Source: Mactromeris polynyma (taxonomy: Eukaryota; Mollusca; Bivalvia; Venerida; Mactridae). From it: a stretch of DNA of 64,000 nt. This document shows positions 1 to 9,914 of this stretch, in pieces. Under the pieces are notes generated by a model that saw only the letters and a list, made by a program, of their open reading frames with translations, had not been told where the DNA came from and did not search any database. The stretch covers positions 27,594,619 through 27,658,618 of the forward strand of contig JASFXZ010000001.1 in NCBI GenBank assembly GCA_032209605.1. Direction: 5' to 3'. The translations under genes and the position numbers were made by a program. How positions within the stretch are numbered: the first letter of the stretch is position 1; every line of letters begins with the position of its first letter.

Positions 1-1200
1 AACAGAACTTATTGACTACAGGATTATTATTGTAGAAAAAAAATATATTTGTGGCACACTACCGCCTTTCTTAAAAATTAATACTTTTGTTTTGTTTGTA
101 TTTACAGCTCCTTTCCATTTATTACAATACTGTGACAGAACATCTAAACTAGCTTGCAGTACAGAACTCGTTTTAGCAAATATGACAATATTATTTGCAT
201 GTAACATCTTAAAAACATGTTAACATATATTCCTTCGATTCCTTTCGAATAAACATATCTTCAATATCATTGAGAAACTTTGAGAATAAACATGGTGACA
301 AACATTCACCCTATCATACAATTCATACACAATCATATTGAGCACTTAATTGGATACAATATTTAACACGTGATTTAACTGTTGAATACATGACACTGCA
401 AAATATTTAATCTACCCGTGTTCACAAATAATCAGTTTTCGGGATCAAGATCAAGATCAAATTTAATATCTTTAAACAAATTAATTTTGTTTATATACTG
501 TGACAGATATGAACATCCTGCAAACATTTTGAGACATTAAATTTAAATGTCATTCTTATCAAGAAAAAGATAGAAATTAATAAGTTATGACAGATTTTGG
601 AAAATTAATCCTGATTTGATCAAGATCAGTTTCAGTCATAACTATAATAAATTAATTTCTCAACATCATGGTGAAGTTTAGTATGCATTCACAATGTTAA
701 TTAGACGATGTTTAGGTATTTTGTGTATGTTTATGAGAAGTACTGGAAAAATTGAGCAATCGCTTCATGCAGATGGCAAATAGTTTTATGGATCAAGTTG
801 ATCCAGAACAGTTGATCCTTTGTGAACAATGAGCCCGTTGCCTAGCATTTATCATATTTCCCTGTGTGCATAATCAAGAGCTTTAGTTAAATCTATAAAT
901 GCGCAGTATAACATTTTGATAATACCACGCAATACAAAAATATTATCGATAGTTCCCAATATGTATCTAAAACCAGTTTGATCTTCAATGTAAACACTGT
1001 ATTTTTCAACCCAATCCGATAATATATTATTTAAAATGCGTGTAAATAATTTTACTTGTGTGCTTAATAATGTAATTCCCCTTTATCGTTTTCATTATTG
1101 ATGCTATCTTTCTTATGTAAAGGAATAACAAAACCTTCGGACCAATTTTCATGCAAATAGCCAAGATCAACTGTTTTATTGATCAGATTTAGTAAAAAAA
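1..1200 (-). mobile_element. LINE-A remnant, reverse transcriptase part
   Basis: Minus-strand translation in three frames gives consecutive reverse-transcriptase blocks of the same LINE family seen at 22645-25425. Around 1190-1080 there is LGYLHENWSEGFVIPLHKK, around 1075-870 TGFRYILGTIDNIFVL then CAFIDLTKALDYAHRE, around 325-255 GECLSPCLFSKFLNDIED, and at 207-16 LHANNIVIFAKTSSVLQA. The catalytic YADD of the family reads HANN here, and the frame is broken by stops and indels, so the copy is dead. The stretch 340-860 lies between matching blocks but I could not align it. The element runs off the left window edge. Confidence 0.8.
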
Positions 1201-1461
1201 GTGACATAATGTTATAATAATAATATAATATATAATCTCTAGAACTGACAGTTCTCTATATACGAACATTCCACATGATGTAGGTATTGAGGCTTGTAAA
1301 TATATTCTTGAAAACAATAACTATAAACACAAGTTGTCTATTGACAGCATGTGTGGTTCAATTGAAACTGTGTTAACAAACTTTTTTTAAATTTGATAAC
1401 CAGTTCTACTTGCACAAATGGATACTGTCATGGGCAGTCAAATGGCTCCTGCTTATGCCTT

Positions 1462-1790
1462 TTAATAAATTAATGTAGTAAAATATGTTAAAAGTTAAGT
1501 CAATGAACTGTGTGATATTATTATTTTTTTGAATGTTTTAGTTGCGATATTTATATAATATCGCGTATAAGATAATTTGAATGTTCACTATTGTTGTTAT
1601 CTTTACTATAGGGATTTATAGCCCTTCTGACGTCTTTGTATTTCGTTTCGATAAGGAATTAGCGTTAGTGTTGATTTTAAAAACTGTACATATGTTTATT
1701 TTGAACATGGACCATTACGGTCTATTTCAAATGTGTATTGTATATAACTATGTTGTGAAATAAAACTTCTTCATAATTTTTCATGGAGAA
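1462..1790 (+). mobile_element. LINE-A 3' untranslated tail, 5'-truncated insertion
   Basis: The stretch is a direct repeat of 24955-25425, downstream of the LINE-A reverse transcriptase. Shared blocks include ATATAATATCGCGTATAAG, TTTGTATTTCGTTTCGATAA and CATATGTTTATTTTGAACAT in the same order. Penelope-like coding blocks lie on both sides, so this is a very short 5'-truncated LINE insertion into that element. The short reading frame at 1581-1763 is non-coding tail. Confidence 0.75.
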
Positions 1791-2125
1791 ATTATGAAAA
1801 TGGTTTTCTAGTACATGTAGCTTTAACCCTACTGTGTTGTATTGTGTCCTTGATGACATCCTTTTAAACTGGACTCATTCATTGATCAAAGAACATGATT
1901 CTTTGGACAATATTAACACTTTCCAAACTAATATCAAGTTTATTTCTGATATTTCTGAAATATATGTTTCATTTTTGGATGTTATAATTGATTAGATCAC
2001 ACACACCATCTGAAAACCAGTATTCATGTTAAACCTACAAATGTTCACCAATATGTACATTTTAATTCATGTCATCCTAAAGCATAGTAAACCATACAGC
2101 CTGGCTATGAAATACAGACGTGTTT

Positions 2126-2273
2126 TGTGAAATATTGTTGTATAGTCATCTAGACTATAAATAATTAACCAAGAGACTCCTGGTCTGATCATATGTATAT
2201 AAACGATGTACAAAAATAATCAGGGGTCGGTATCGTGTCTATAACCAAGCTATGTTGATGTGGTTGTGTTACA
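2126..2273 (+). repeat. Left LTR of the mini LTR element
   Basis: Starts TGTGAAATATTGTTGTATAG and ends GGTTGTGTTACA. It is a diverged direct copy of 3367-3528 and is followed at once by the TGGCGCC primer-binding-like site. Confidence 0.7.
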
Positions 2274-3366
2274 CTGGCGCCTTTGAAGCTGTAAGTAACA
2301 GCAAATCACAATGCACATCAGATTAACAACGCCCGAGATCTCCAGGTCATGGCTCCGGCGCCCGAACGGTGAGCGATCACATATATGATATATTAGCTCC
2401 AACCTCAGTCATAACGTTGGGCACCATACTTGTCTTGTCTCAAACACCACAGGGTGGCTTAGTAAACAGAAATTTAACACTGTTTAGAAGTTCAAATGCA
2501 AGACATGACGCTGGGTATTATTTCTAGAATCAACTACTCCAAAATTAGGAAGAAAACTACAACACATTTGACTTAAACGGCACGTTTTGCCCGAGACCAA
2601 TATTCTAATATTTTATTCCGTGTTGGGCAGTCCTGCGGACGTATAGTTGCACAGTAAACTTAGTTGAGTACAACAATACATATACATTACCTTCGTAACT
2701 ACGCCAATGTATTCCATAAATCATATTGATTACGTTAATAACAAAGCCACTATATACTAAAAATGTTGGACTTTCAAATAAAAGATTAACGCAGTTTTCT
2801 TTCATGATGGAAAATATTAGTTGAAATGTTATCATTATTAACCCAGGACCACGTGGATATGAAATTACACTTTTCAATGAAAGGTAGACGAGGGGGAAGT
2901 GAAGAGGAAGAGATCAATGTGACTTCTTAATTGGACATTTTAGGACACCTTTGGAAATTATATTAATTGAAATTAATTCCATTAATTATTTACTTGGCTT
3001 TTCTTTTTCACAATACTAAATTTCTTTCAGTGTTTCACTTTATTTTAGTGTTCTCATTTGCATTCATTTCCTTTCTTATGTTTAGTTTAATTATATAAGT
3101 GTTGGTCTCCTGTGTTTGTTTTATGACTATTTGTATGATCATGTAATAACATTTATTAGTTTTTTTATTTATTATTATTATATACACTAACATACTGTTT
3201 TAATGGTTAGCAGGTCTTCATATAGTGTATATTGTTTGTTCATAATTTCATTTTTATTCCATTCTACCAATTAGTGATAAATGTATAATAATCAAATGTA
3301 TGTTGGTATCAGACTTGGAGGTACATGTGTTTTGTTACCTTTTATTTTCAAGGGGAACGAATGCCA

Positions 3367-3528
3367 TGTGACATAATGTGGCATAGTCGTCTGCACTAAT
3401 AAGAATTACCCATAATTAACCAAGAGCCTCTAGGCCTGATTATATGTATATGAACGATGTAGAATAAACACTCGGGGTCCGTCAGTCTTGGGTCTATAAG
3501 AAAGCTGTGTTGTTGTGGTTGTGTTACA
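3367..3528 (+). repeat. Right LTR of the mini LTR element
   Basis: Starts TGTGACATAATGTGGCATAG and ends GGTTGTGTTACA. It aligns along its length with 2126-2273, with small indels that make it about 14 bp longer. A purine-rich tract precedes it. Confidence 0.7.
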
Positions 3529-4539
3529 ATTTATTCTGATGATAATTGATTTAAGGAATCTATTAATGAACTTAGTAACTTGTTCCTTGTCAGAAATTAT
3601 CCAAAAATGTTGTTCATAAGGCATTAATGTTGTAAAGTGTTTTTCATAAAGTGATGCTTTTATTTTTTTTAAACAGATACTTTGATGATGTAATACCATT
3701 TGATACAGAGTACAACCCGTCCTTACCTAATATAGGTAACATAATCAACAAATGCTGGGATTTGTTAAATTTATCAAGTAACAATGCTGTTAAAGAGCAG
3801 TATAAATGCAAACCAGTTATGGCATTTATGATTTAATCGTTCAAAGAATCTTTTAAGATGATTTAGTTAAAACTGGACATTTGTCTACTTATGCATCTAG
3901 TATGTGAAAAATACCTAGATAAACACATTGTTAACTATTTGTAAAAAAAAGTAGTTCTGAATTCTCGACTAAATTAGAACTAAAGTATAATGTAGAATGT
4001 TACTAGTAGCAATATTACATATTTAATAAAATGTAAAAGATGTAGTGCACAGTATGTTGGTGAAACTAGCCAACAAATGTCCTGTCGTATGAAAGCCATA
4101 GATTTGATATTAACAATTGTGTTGATCTAATTTTTCAACTATATAGCTATTCATTTTAAAAGTACACACCACGGTTTTGAATTTCAGTATTAGTTTGACC
4201 AATAGCTAATACATTTATAACAATAAGAGTAATAGTTATGATAATAATCATAACACAACTACTAAATGTGTTACTTTTGCTTACATGTGATATATAAATG
4301 TACGAAGTCCACTTTAAAAGTGCGCTAAACATGTCAATAACAATGTTAAGTTTGCCTGAAAAGTATTGAAATAACTAGAAACTCTTTGCAAACATTTGTG
4401 TTTGACTTCTATTTTCTCTATTTTCACATTATAAGGATACAATGACATATTTTGTAAAATCCATCACGAGTTTCGGTTTGGCACTGATGTACGTTTACTG
4501 ATGTACTTTTTTATAGATTCAAATAATAGCATGTCTTAC

Positions 4540-4722
4540 GCTCACAACGGGGTTGTGTTTCTGACCAAAGTTCATTTTCCTGACAAGTCAAGTTTGCATT
4601 CCCTTGTAAATCAAAACCTTCGTAACAACCATACCGACATGTAGCACCGTATATAAAGTATGCAGCCGGGAAGCATTGGAAGTAACCGTTGTCTATTTGC
4701 GAAGGAATCTTGCATCCACTCA
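4540..4722 (-). CDS. Exon: sushi/CCP domain of a secreted modular protein
   Basis: Minus-strand exon of 183 nt, phase 1 at both ends. The acceptor is TTACTTCCAG and the donor GTAAGA follows TGTGAGC. It reads VSGCKIPSQIDNGYF, then YGATCRYGCYEGFDLQGNAN, then LTCQENELWSETQPRC: a complete complement-control (sushi) module with the usual cysteines and the tryptophan before the last cysteine. It splices in frame after the HYR exon at 5233-5075, giving INVR-V-SGCK. The module mediates extracellular binding in this class. Whether the exon belongs to the gene at 52433-38888 or to a separate paralogue is open. The following exon would lie left of 4540 and is not visible. Confidence 0.75.
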
Positions 4723-5074
4723 CTGGAAGTAAATAAAACGATAAAACCTAGTTCCAAGTTGTAATAGAATACAAATAGTTGTCAACATGACAAAGTACGC
4801 CAGCAACCTTTCCCAAAATATTGAGATAAACTATCACACGAAGAACAATGTAGTCCCGGCCGTGTGGTTGTCTATGTAAATTATTCAGCATGCTGGAAAA
4901 GTATCTAAACTGACAATTAGCTTCAATATCAAGTGATAACGATTGGTTGTTTATAGTGTTTCTTGGTCTTACTATTCTCTTACAACTTTGTCATTTTTTA
5001 ATGAATGCTATTGTTTTTTGAATCAGAAAGAACGAAGTGAATAATATTATCAGTAATTACCATGAACATCTTAC

Positions 5075-5233
5075 CTCTAACATTAATGATTATGTCACAT
5101 GTAGCGCGGTTTCCAGACCTGTCCTTTGCTTCATAAGTAACTGTATGCTGTCCTTCAGGAAAATTGCTGCCTGGTGCTCTACCATAAATACGCTTTGGTC
5201 TAAACGAAGATTTTACATGTATGCATGAATGTT
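5075..5233 (-). CDS. Exon: HYR (hyalin repeat) domain, C-terminal part
   Basis: Minus-strand exon of 159 nt, phase 1-1, with acceptor CATGTCCAG and donor GTAAGA. The translation HSCIHVKSSFRPKRIYGRA, PGSNFPEGQHTVTYEAKD, RSGNRATCDIIINVR matches the second half of an HYR domain, an immunoglobulin-like extracellular fold. The usual first 30 residues (CP...W..P...D) are absent, so they are in an unseen upstream exon or lost. It lies 352 bp upstream of the sushi exon. The HYR-then-sushi order repeats the order in the complete gene at 40013-39398. The plus-strand frame over this exon is a shadow. Confidence 0.7.
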
Positions 5234-5339
5234 CTGGACATGAACTGTTTTAATAACTTGATTAAATAATGATAAGAGGTTCGATGGTTATGACCTCTCA
5301 CGAAGTTTAGTTATTTCTAATGTGAAATTGAACGACAAT

Positions 5340-6060
5340 GCAATTATGAGAAGAAAGAGGAATAAACGGAGTAGTGATAATGGATCTGGTGAAAGTTTAA
5401 GTCCAAAAAGATAACAAAGAAACGATGCTCTTCAGATGGGAAAATAGATCATATAAACTTATGTGATATATTGAGTGAAACAAACGCTCTTTTGTTTGAT
5501 TTTGGTTCTGGAGATAGAATGAATGATCTAGTATGAGGCGTATGCTGGAATCGAAGTTCGACAAACTGCGATCGGATCTTATAGAAACTACTGACACCAA
5601 ACTATGGGCCTTACATGACGAGTTGTCAATGGAGATATAGCTAAAAAAGCAACCGTCTGGAACAAGTGAAAACAACTGTCCAGGTTATCTCGGTTTGATA
5701 ATTAAGAACAATTTCGCAACAGACAGAATGTGTTGACACATGGTATGATCACTGATCAACGCGACAGCGATCCGCTCGTTGACGTACACATTAATATAAA
5801 TGCATGTGGACTAAATATACGACAGGAGAAAATCCAATGACTGTAGCGGACAATTTGATTACAGCACTGGGCAATTATGTCTCATAAAATGTCCTAATTA
5901 CTGATGCCGCGGTTTGAAAACCGACCACCATTACTCGCAATATTCTTTTAAAATGTTGATGGGAAAGTGATTGTGTTACAGAACAAAATGATGCTCGAAG
6001 ACTCATATTTTATACAAATATGTTTACATTAAGAGTTGTAAGTCCAACTTTGATAACAAG
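5340..6060 (+). mobile_element. LINE ORF1 remnant
   Basis: In shifting plus-strand frames the sequence reads RLEQVKTTVQVISV (coiled-coil-like), then ENPMTVADNLITALGNYVS, VLITDAAV and VLQNKMMLEDSYFIQI. That order resembles the C-terminal nucleic-acid-binding part of LINE ORF1 proteins of the L1/Tx1 style. Many stops and frame changes are present. No reverse transcriptase follows directly. Confidence 0.5.
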
Positions 6061-6099
6061 GCAAATCGTTAGGTGTAAATGCAAATGGAAGTGTTGCAT

Positions 6100-6790
6100 C
6101 GTGCCCTCGTAAATAGAAAGTTTCCTTAATCCATGAATGTGCGCTGGACACTTGATAATTATGCGCTTAGATCAATACTATAATGTAAAATGTTTCAGAT
6201 GTGTATACGATTACCGGTAGTAGTGTATGTGTTTATGTAAATACTTTGCACACCTATCTCTATAATAAAAAAATGTACTTTCAGAGTAATAATTTCTCGT
6301 AAATAAGGGCAAAGTCGTACAGGCACAAAAAATGAACTTATATAATCATATACAAAAGGGTGAAGATCTGTCGCGTAAAACATGATACCGTTACGCGTAA
6401 TTCTATAACCGATGAGACAGAGGCTGATCAAACTACTATTGTGCTGCACGCATGTCACCCTGTTAACAGCCTTAGAGAAGCTTGTCTGGTTCTTGTGTAC
6501 CTGTTTTAGAAACACAAAACTACGTGCACACGCGTCGAAAGGGGTTCGTCGAAATTCAAACTCATACCACTTTGTATGGTGTATAGGCAATAATCTGCTT
6601 TTTAATACGAAAAAAATTGACAACGAATATGTCAAACCTTTCCGAAGTAAAAATCGGTCACGCAACTGCTGTTCTAATGCAATGGGTAGCACCGATATCA
6701 GGTTGCTATTACCATGCTTTGGTTTGGTGTGTATTTTTCTACAATATAACTTTTTTTAGTCGTTTCAGATTCACGGGGAAGGTTTTTTCC
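6100..6790. other. Non-coding stretch, no recognised feature
   Basis: Overlapping frames on both strands here lack domain-like sequence or splice structure, and I see no repeat that recurs in the window. Confidence 0.5.
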
Positions 6791-6796
6791 AACCGA

Positions 6797-7310
6797 CCGT
6801 GACCTTGATGTCATCGTCCGAGACCATGGAGGCAAGACAGAGACATGTGTCTTCGACATATGCAGAATCGGCACCGTACCGCACGTAGGGGCACACAATC
6901 GTCCAATTCCCACCAGCCGCGGCCGTGGTCCAGTGGTTAGTGCGCTGGACTTGTAACCCGGTGATCTGGGTTCGATTCCCGATCGCGGCAGGTCATACCC
7001 TTCCATGAAAAAATGTGACAAAAATGTAGATTTTCCTCCACATGTGGAGAAGTTGCCGGCTCCTTGTGGAAGGGTAAGAAAGTACTGGTATGAATTCAGT
7101 CCAGGAAAAACTGGTTAGGTGAACCGGCCGCCGTATATAACTGAAATATCGTTGAGAAACGGCGTTAAACCCGATGAAACAAACAAACAATTCCCACCAA
7201 TACCGTGAGAAATCGTCTGAGAGAGGCGTGTCGTCCCTACGTTGGTTTGCCACCCCCAGCACAACATCGAGCACATCGAATGAATTGGTTAAAAGCACAC
7301 TATCCATGAG
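6797..7310 (+). pseudogene. Tc1-like transposase fragment split by a SINE
   Basis: With the inserted SINE (6916-7187) removed, the plus strand reads, across one frame change, RPWRQDRDMCLRHMQNRHRT, then TVRNRLREACRPYVGL and HRAHRMNWLKAHYP followed by a stop. This is the paired-type helix-turn-helix region of Tc1/IS630-type transposases, which bind the terminal inverted repeats. The DDE catalytic domain is missing. The stop, the frame change and the nested SINE make it a dead copy. Confidence 0.7.
6916..7187 (+). mobile_element. tRNA-derived SINE with 12-bp target-site duplication
   Basis: The head carries pol III boxes: A-box GTGGTCCAGTGGTTAGTG and B-box GGTTCGATTCCCG. The body ends AAACGGCGTTAAACCCGATG and an AAAC-rich tail, a layout common in bivalve SINEs. 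The direct repeat CAATTCCCACCA flanks it at 6904-6915 and 7188-7199, so this is a real retrotransposition event. It interrupts the Tc1-like transposase. Confidence 0.9.
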
Positions 7311-7430
7311 ACAATTGGCCAAACAATATGAGTTTTGTAAACATAACCAATAATGATGCCTGTTTACGTATAAACATAAACACGTTCAGATATATCTGGT
7401 GATAATCTAATAATGTAGACCTGGATTTCA

Positions 7431-7633
7431 GACAGGTGGGTTTTATTTTTTGAAATTTCATAAGAATATTGACATTATTTGTTTATAGCCATTATATTGG
7501 TGGTTATTTCCGTTTTCAACTTATTTCAGGTGGCAATAATCTTCAATCGGCGGCTATCCACCACCAATATAATGGCTACAAACAAATAATGTCAATATTC
7601 TTATGAAATTTCAAAAAATAAAACCCACCTGTC
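7431..7633. mobile_element. Fold-back MITE with about 75-bp inverted arms
   Basis: 7431-7506 begins GACAGGTGGGTTTTATTTTT and reappears, nearly exactly and reverse-complemented, at 7560-7633 ending AAAACCCACCTGTC. About 50 bp separate the arms. It is a short non-coding palindromic element; no clear target duplication is visible. Confidence 0.8.
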
Positions 7634-7639
7634 GTAAAT

Positions 7640-8540
7640 GAGTTCCGGCCTGTATCATTTCGACGGCTCGGGCGCGTTCTTCTTCAGTCGTTATCACCAT
7701 GTTTTGTGTTTTTCAAAAAGGATTTTCATCAGCAATGACAAAAGTGTACACGAACACGTGCAAATATGTGTCCATGCCCCTATAAACGTCAATACGCCTA
7801 AAACGATTAATTTCATAGCGAGCCGGCTAAACAAATCAAGAATTCGCTGCATTACCTGTTCAAATATCGGTATGTAAAATTTGTGTGAATACATGCATTA
7901 TTAGAAAAATAATAATACAATATAAAATGACCTATTAGGGATTTTGTTGAGTGTATATATATATATATCAGTGTTGAATTGAGAAATTAAATAAAACTTG
8001 AAAAATATTACTAACATGATAAATCCGTCTTCATTGTCTTGTGCTCTCGGGATCGCCCAACTGACTTTTGCGTGATTTTGAAGACGGTCATTCACAACGT
8101 TTATTACTGGGGGCAGGCATTTTATGTCAGGAGGTGTTCTATCTAAAGATATGACAATTATTATGCTACATTAATAGAAGTCTTTGTTCATAGTTACTTT
8201 TGATATATCAATAAACAAATCTTTTGTATGTGTATTTATGCTGTAAAGCAATTTATTTTATTGTGATAACAGTCATTTAGTTATAGGGTATTGTTTATAT
8301 CTTGTATTATATTTTAAATACTTCAAGCCGATATCAACCATATATGTTTGTTTATAAAAAGTAAAAAAGTAAAGTGTTTATTTATTATAGTGTTACCCTA
8401 TTTAAAGAACCAGCTATTTCTGACTTATGAGACACCTACTTTCCGAGCACATTTACTTCCCGATTCCTATCCTTTAATGCAAGACACCAGACAGATAGGC
8501 ACACGGTAACCATTAGTTAACTAGCTGGCGGTTCACCAAG
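7640..8540. other. AT-rich non-coding stretch
   Basis: No supported gene. A short TATATATATATA tract lies near 7955. From about 8400 the sequence may be the body of the SINE whose tRNA-like head is at 8557-8632. Confidence 0.5.
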
Positions 8541-8544
8541 CGGC

Positions 8545-8632
8545 TATGTCAAAACGGACTCCTACCGGGATTCGAACATTCGACGACCCGCTCACAAGGC
8601 GGATGCCTTAACCACTCTGCCACATGACGGTT
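8545..8632 (-). mobile_element. tRNA-derived SINE head
   Basis: Read on the minus strand, ATGTGGCAGAGTGGTTAAGG resembles an A-box region and GTTCGAATCCCGG is a B-box. The anticodon-like arm is CCGCCTTGTGAGCGG. The presumptive acceptor-stem halves do not pair, so this is a SINE head or tRNA pseudogene rather than a working tRNA. Confidence 0.65.
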
Positions 8633-8695
8633 TATAGTTCAATATATGTTACATAAAATTATTTTGAATAAACCGTAAATAAATGGATTATATTA

Positions 8696-8899
8696 TTGGC
8701 ATTTTTGAAGTTAACAGATAACAAGGATGAATTAGATAATAACATACCCGAGTGGCCGCCTCTACCGCCCCACAGACAACTGAAGAAAGTAACGACACAG
8801 AAAAGGCTATCGAAAAAGCCTCTTTTAGAACGACTTAGGTGGGGTGACAGTCCGCTTGTACCTAAAATGTTATATTGCAAATACGTAAAATGTATTTAA
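8696..8899 (+). other. Possible exon, unrecognised basic Pro-rich peptide
   Basis: A plus-strand frame reads NNIPEWPPLPPHRQLKKV, then LSKKPLLERLRWGDSPLVPK, and a stop. Composition is protein-like and an AACAG acceptor candidate precedes it near 8718. I do not recognise the sequence and see no partner exons. The opposite frame is also open, so coding status is uncertain. Confidence 0.2.
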
Positions 8900-9322
8900 T
8901 ATTCACGTTTTAGTATATGTCTTAGTTACGTATCACATCAATTTTGCATACATATAAGATCATAGCCATAGGCTAATTTTCGACGCTATGAAATAATCAT
9001 GTTGTAATTAATTTGTGTATGACCAGGGCGAGTTCCCGGGTACACGCGATAGGGTTCGTATTTGGTGTTGTCGGAGTGCAAATTTATTATCATGTATCGC
9101 ACTAAGATAAAAAAAGATATCTTTGAGTCGTGTTTCTTTCCGTACGTTTTACGCACTTGATATTCCTTTGCCTTTATCTTTATCATTTTGATTTTCAGCA
9201 AATATTCGAAAAACCAAGCTCTATATGGAACACTTTCAGCGGCCCACGCGGTGAGGCTTTTTGCGAAAGGTGTGCACTTTGTATTAATAACTCTATATGT
9301 TTGTCTATGATTCATCTTTCAC

Positions 9323-9535
9323 TTGAAATTGCCCCTCGTAATGTCCAAGATAGCACCAACCTTTTGGGTTCCAGACTGACTGATCGCAATGAATGTCAGT
9401 CATTCCAGCCCCTGTAATAAGAGAACACACCGTACCATCAGGCACCGACTTGCTAGGGAGAGCTTCAAGATTTACATCAGAACCATTGAAATCACATCTC
9501 AAAATATTGCCGTGAAGGTTGTAAATCCTGCAATC
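9323..9535 (-). CDS. Candidate Cys-rich exon (possible variant sushi module)
   Basis: The minus-strand frame after acceptor TTGTATTCCAG reads DCRIYNLHGNILRCDFNG, SDVNLEALPSKSVPDGTVC, SLITGAGMTDIHCDQ, SVWNPKGWCYLG. It has five cysteines and a W-P-x-x-C ending reminiscent of a sushi-like fold. A GTGAAA donor would end the exon at 9323; otherwise the frame stops at 9305. It lies on the same strand as, and upstream of, the HYR and sushi exons at 5233 and 4722. Its phase (0-0) differs from the phase-1 exons of that gene, so membership is doubtful. Confidence 0.35.
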
Positions 9536-9914
9536 CTGGAATACAACGTTTATACTGTAATGGTTCATTGATTCGTTATATATATATGTTATGTGTTTGC
9601 TTGTATTATGTTTCAAATTAAGATTAGCACACATCGTTGGATTGGTGTATACTAGATATAAGCTCTTATTTATTGTGGATTTGGATTAACATAATATCCA
9701 AACGTAGTTATAAATATATTTTGGATGATTTCATTCAAAGCTAGGGGTGTCCAAGTTTTCTGGTGTTCAATGGGCTCGGAATTGACTAAAAACCCTTTCG
9801 ATTGTTTTAATCCCTTTTCCGATAAGCCTTTCAATTTGCCCGTTTTGTGCATGTATTTATATTGCCTAACCGTGTGATTATAAATAAGAATAATAATATC
9901 TTTATTTATAGAAG

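Larger units (their letters stand above)
2126..3528 (+). mobile_element. Mini LTR retroelement (TRIM/LARD-like)
   Basis: Two direct repeats of about 148 and 162 bp (2126-2273 and 3367-3528) begin TGTGA and end GTTACA, the TG...CA form of retroviral-type LTRs. Immediately inside the left repeat is TGGCGCC (2275-2281), as in primer-binding sites matching tRNA 3' ends. A purine-rich AAGGGGAACGA lies just before the right repeat. The 1.09-kb interior holds no gag or pol frame, so the element is non-autonomous. It sits inside the Penelope-like element, whose coding resumes directly after 3528. A clean 5-bp target duplication is not evident, so exact ends may be off by a few bases. Confidence 0.7.
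1240..4200 (+). mobile_element. Penelope-like element (RT + GIY-YIG), degraded and interrupted
   Basis: Plus-strand pieces in order carry Penelope-like element signatures. 1243-1461: LTVLYTNIPHDVGIEACKYI and MGSQMAPAYA (RT core). 1800-2125: VLDDILLNW, VSFLDVIID, KPTNVHQYVHFNSCHPK, PYSLAMKYRR. 3535-3840: INELSNLFLVRNYPKM and YNPSLPNIGNIINKCWDLLN. 4014-4110: TYLIKCKRCSAQYVGETSQQ, the start of a GIY-YIG endonuclease domain; HFKSTHHGFEFQY follows near 4150. Stops and frame changes show decay. Two insertions split it: a LINE-A 3' tail (about 1462-1790) and a mini-LTR element (2126-3528). Family assignment rests on the order of these motifs. Confidence 0.8.

Noticed and set aside
6195..6759. Overlapping frames of 165 and 115 codons on opposite strands
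   Set aside because: Neither has domain-like sequence, a signal or splice structure; both are explained by a locally stop-poor stretch.
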